From Thermoplasmatota archaeon (GTDB lineage Archaea > Thermoplasmatota > Thermoplasmata > Thermoplasmatales > Thermoplasmataceae): a DNA stretch of 15,159 nt. The DNA lies in NCBI GenBank assembly GCA_023489425.1, contig JAMDCG010000068.1, forward strand, positions 1 through 15,159, written 5' to 3'. Below are positions 12,727 to 15,159 of this stretch, one piece after another. The stretch's first letter is position 1. The number at the start of each line of letters is the position of its first letter. The notes beneath the pieces were generated by a model. It saw nothing but the letters and a program-made list of their open reading frames with translations, was not told the origin of the DNA and did not search any database. Both the position numbers and the translations under genes were made by a program.

Positions 12727-13908
12727 TTAATCTGTTCTTTCTGTTGCGTTCCACTTTTCAGCAACGGGCTCCCTTGTTAATTCTTCCAATTCCTTGCCAG
12801 ACATTGTTTCAGTTTTCCCAAGCTCGCCTATCTGGTTCATTCTTCTAAGTGATGGCAGGACCCTGCTTTCACTGAATGAAATAAGCGAATTATAATCCTT
12901 TACGAGAGAATTTATATTTTTCCCAATCCTTTCAACCCGTTCATACATCCCGTTCATTCTCTCATAGATATTCCCGGATATTTTCACCAGTTCTCCAGAA
13001 TTTCTCAGCATTGAATCTTCCTTCCATGACATCTGGATCACCTTCATGAGTGCAAAGAAGGTAAGTGGAGTGGCCAGTACTATGTTGTTCCATAGTGCAT
13101 AATCCAGAATTTCTGGATCTGTTCCAATGGCACCGTTTAGCATGCTTTCATGGGGCAGGAACATTACTGTGAACTGGAATGATCCAGGCACCTTCTCATA
13201 ATATTGCTTAGAGCTCAGGTTCTTTATCTGTTTTTTCAGATCCGCTGCAAATTCCTTCATTATTTCAGATTTTTTTTCAGGATTCTCCTCTTCGAATGCT
13301 TCTATGAATTTCTTGTATGGGGCCTTAGAATCCACGATAACTTCCTTGGAACCCGGTAGGTGTATTATCATGTCTGGTCTCTCACCTCCGGTACCCTGTA
13401 CCTGTTCCTCAAAATCTATGTGCTCTGTGAGTCCAGCATTTTCCACAATCTTCCTTAGTGTTATCTCTCCCCATCTACCTCTGGACTGGGAATTTTTCAG
13501 CATCTGGTTCAGCGCAAGCGTCTCCTGTCTTATCCTGGATGTTGTCTCACCAATTGTGTCCAGGAAATTCCTTATATTTCCGTAATCTTCCCTCCTGATA
13601 TTTTCTATTTTCTCTATCTGTTCCCTGTAATGTTCAAGTTCATCCCTCAGTGGGATGACCAGCGAATCAATTTCGGATTTCTTTTCATCAAATATGGATG
13701 CGGTATTGTATGAAACACTCTTCAGCAGATTTTCTGTCATTTTTATATTCTGCTCACTGGCCTCCTTCAGGACATCTACAGAAATTGACTTAATTATATC
13801 CCGATCCACTGAAAGGCTGGGTTTTTTCCTGAAATGGAGATAGAAAAGTACAGATGAAACAATGGCACCTGAACCAAATCCAGTGATGAAAACCACCAGC
13901 AAATCCAT
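12727..13908 (-). CDS. rmuC: RmuC family DNA recombination protein
   Basis: This 393-residue protein has one N-terminal membrane helix (about 2-24), then a coiled-coil region (about 35-135), then the RmuC domain. The core shows RGRWGE (143-148), GERPDMII (175-182) and IVDSKAPY (191-198). P178-D179 and D193-S-K195 match the PD-(D/E)XK nuclease pattern, so a membrane-anchored nuclease is expected. In bacteria RmuC limits rearrangements between short inverted repeats; its archaeal role is not known. The frame is open to 13929, but the ATG at 13908 lies about 26 bp behind a TATA-like CATTTAAATTATTA (13927-13940), which sets the start. It is divergent from the terminal radical SAM gene and convergent with xth; both neighbours fit a DNA-maintenance context only loosely. 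Confidence 0.93.
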   Translation of the reverse strand: MDLLVVFITGFGSGAIVSSVLFYLHFRKKPSLSVDRDIIKSISVDVLKEASEQNIKMTENLLKSVSYNTASIFDEKKSEIDSLVIPLRDELEHYREQIEKIENIRREDYGNIRNFLDTIGETTSRIRQETLALNQMLKNSQSRGRWGEITLRKIVENAGLTEHIDFEEQVQGTGGERPDMIIHLPGSKEVIVDSKAPYKKFIEAFEEENPEKKSEIMKEFAADLKKQIKNLSSKQYYEKVPGSFQFTVMFLPHESMLNGAIGTDPEILDYALWNNIVLATPLTFFALMKVIQMSWKEDSMLRNSGELVKISGNIYERMNGMYERVERIGKNINSLVKDYNSLISFSESRVLPSLRRMNQIGELGKTETMSGKELEELTREPVAEKWNATERTD

Positions 13909-13926
13909 GGTATGACATGTGTATGA

Positions 13927-13940
13927 CATTTAAATTATTA
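13927..13940 (-). promoter_or_regulatory. TATA-like element of rmuC
   Basis: CATTTAAATTATTA (plus-strand reading) is centred about 26 bp upstream of the rmuC ATG at 13908. It rules against the ATG at 13929, which would lie at or inside the element. Confidence 0.5.
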
Positions 13941-14048
13941 TCTATTCAACGGACTCCGGAAAGAATACTATGTCCGTATAAATTGAGTTTTGCTATTTCT
14001 ATATTGTCTGCTAGAAATAATTTACCTTAACATATTGGGGTATTACTA

Positions 14049-14058
14049 TTTATTTATA
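14049..14058 (+). promoter_or_regulatory. TATA box of the terminal radical SAM gene
   Basis: TTTATTTATA is centred about 23 bp upstream of ATG 14076, consistent with a leaderless transcript. Confidence 0.5.
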
Positions 14059-14075
14059 CGGCTTATAGAGAGATT

Positions 14076-15159
14076 ATGGAAAGAGAGTATTCACCGGACT
14101 TACTGTTTATTGAATTAACAAAAGCGTGCGATTATAGTTGTGTACATTGCAGGGCCTCTTCCATCACTGAAGTCAGTCCGGAAGAGATGAAAGGTTATGA
14201 AATCAGGAAATTGCTGGAAAACCTCTCTTCCTCAATGGATCGAATACCACACATCATCTTTACAGGTGGTAACCCATTGCTTCATCCGGATTTCGCAAGC
14301 ATCCTGCTGGATGCATCCAGACTGCGATTGAGTTTTTCCGTGAGCCCCTCAGCTGGAGACTTTATGACAGTGGATCAGATATTCCAGATGGAGGAATACG
14401 GTGTAAGTTCCATATCTCTTTCTCTTGATGGTATTCCGTCAACTCACGACCATATAAGGAACAGGAAGGGTTCGTTCAAGAAAACTGTAGAACTGGCAAG
14501 CCTGATCAAATCAGAGGGGATCAAGACACAGATAAATACCACTGTAATGGAGAGAAATATAATGGACCTGCCATTCATCTTTCATACCCTGAGGGAACTT
14601 GGCATAAACATATGGGAACTGTTCTTCCTGATAAAGACAGGAAGAGGCATTTCAGAGGAACCAATTTCATCACAGGAAATGGAAGATGTGCTCAAATACC
14701 TGTACATGTTGAAGGTAGCAGGCTGTTCCATAAGAACTGTAGAGGCGCCTGAAATAAGCAGGATAGAGATCGAGACCATACGAAAGGGATACATGGAAGG
14801 TGGAACGCTTCTCAATGCACTGGCAGTGGAAACCAGGAAGCTCACTGGCATTGATATATTCGATCTGGAAATTCCAGAGCAGTACAATCCCAGAAGAAGA
14901 ATCAGGACACTCTTCGTTTCTTCTACAGGTGAAGTCTCGGTATCAGGCCTCTTCAACCTGTCCATTGGAAATGTCAGGGAACAGAACCTGAAGGACATCA
15001 TACGGTCTAGCCATGTTCTAAAAGAGATCAGTGATACGGGGCGGCTTATGGGGAAATGTGCATCATGTGAGTTCAATGGAGTGTGTGGAGGATCAAGGGC
15101 AAGGGCATATGTAGAAACAGGCAATTTCCTTGAATCAGATCCATCATGTGCATATCTAC
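14076..15159 (+). CDS. TIGR04053-type radical SAM/SPASM protein (3' end outside the window)
   Basis: 361 codons are present with no stop, so the gene runs off the right edge. The radical SAM motif is C18-x3-C22-x2-C25 (ACDYSCVHC), followed by TGGNP (63-67; the usual GGDP/GGEP with Asn) and SLSLDG (113-118). The stretch INTTVMERN, then ELFFLIKTGRG, then EAPE, is the hallmark of TIGR04053 proteins. The C-terminal SPASM-like part has C328, C331, C337 and C358 in KCASCEFNGVCGGSRARAY and SDPSCAYL, which should bind auxiliary Fe-S clusters. The family is related to the AhbC/AhbD enzymes of the siroheme-dependent heme pathway, but its own reaction is not established to my knowledge. Only a few residues are likely missing. 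The TATA element at 14049-14058 supports the start. No heme genes are visible beside it. Confidence 0.9.
   Translation, partial: MEREYSPDLLFIELTKACDYSCVHCRASSITEVSPEEMKGYEIRKLLENLSSSMDRIPHIIFTGGNPLLHPDFASILLDASRLRLSFSVSPSAGDFMTVDQIFQMEEYGVSSISLSLDGIPSTHDHIRNRKGSFKKTVELASLIKSEGIKTQINTTVMERNIMDLPFIFHTLRELGINIWELFFLIKTGRGISEEPISSQEMEDVLKYLYMLKVAGCSIRTVEAPEISRIEIETIRKGYMEGGTLLNALAVETRKLTGIDIFDLEIPEQYNPRRRIRTLFVSSTGEVSVSGLFNLSIGNVREQNLKDIIRSSHVLKEISDTGRLMGKCASCEFNGVCGGSRARAYVETGNFLESDPSCAYL

Noticed and set aside
14582..15124. Minus-strand 180-codon ORF opposite the terminal radical SAM gene
   Set aside because: The plus frame carries complete radical SAM and SPASM motifs throughout; the minus ORF is its shadow.

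Overview
The window looks like chromosomal DNA of a moderately AT-rich thermoacidophilic archaeon, most likely a member of the Thermoplasmatales (Ferroplasma/Cuniculiplasma/Thermoplasma relatives). The evidence is a tRNA gene without an encoded CCA end, TATA-like elements 23-30 bp upstream of many start codons (leaderless or nearly leaderless transcription), frequent AGG/AGA and ATA codons, and an archaeal gene mix (S9 acylaminoacyl-peptidase-like enzyme, Bcp peroxiredoxin, RmuC, radical SAM/SPASM enzymes). The genus is inferred, not proven. The strand changes often and most genes appear to be single transcription units.

Left part (1-2.9 kb): tRNA-Pro(CGG), then a 0.4-kb non-coding stretch with a strong TATA element and a possible short transcript. 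Next come a small ferredoxin whose first cluster motif lacks a cysteine, a radical SAM enzyme with extra C-terminal cysteines, and a small NifX/NifB-type domain protein. All three are on the plus strand. The ferredoxin is unusual here because it has a longer leader with a chain of overlapping mini-ORFs.

Middle part (2.9-7.5 kb): an S9-family peptidase overlaps tail-to-tail with a Bcp-type peroxiredoxin. A two-TM mini membrane protein and a full-length glutamate decarboxylase (GadB type, probably a cytoplasmic proton sink for acid stress) follow. A small TPR-like helical protein of unknown role ends the block.

Efflux/redox cassette (7.5-10.5 kb): a 14-TM DHA2-type MFS exporter and a MarR repressor form an overlapping two-gene operon. 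It is divergent from an NADPH-dependent FMN reductase, and the shared promoter holds a perfect 13-bp palindrome that is a good candidate MarR operator. Together they look like an inducible detoxification unit.

Right part (10.5-15.2 kb): a DUF427 protein, an EamA/DMT-type transporter, exonuclease III/AP endonuclease, an RmuC nuclease-like protein, and a TIGR04053-type radical SAM/SPASM enzyme that runs off the right edge. No insertion sequence, CRISPR array, prophage or clear integration scar was seen. I did not find a clearly new multi-gene system; the best leads are the ferredoxin leader, the putative short RNA upstream of it, and the MarR-controlled cassette.
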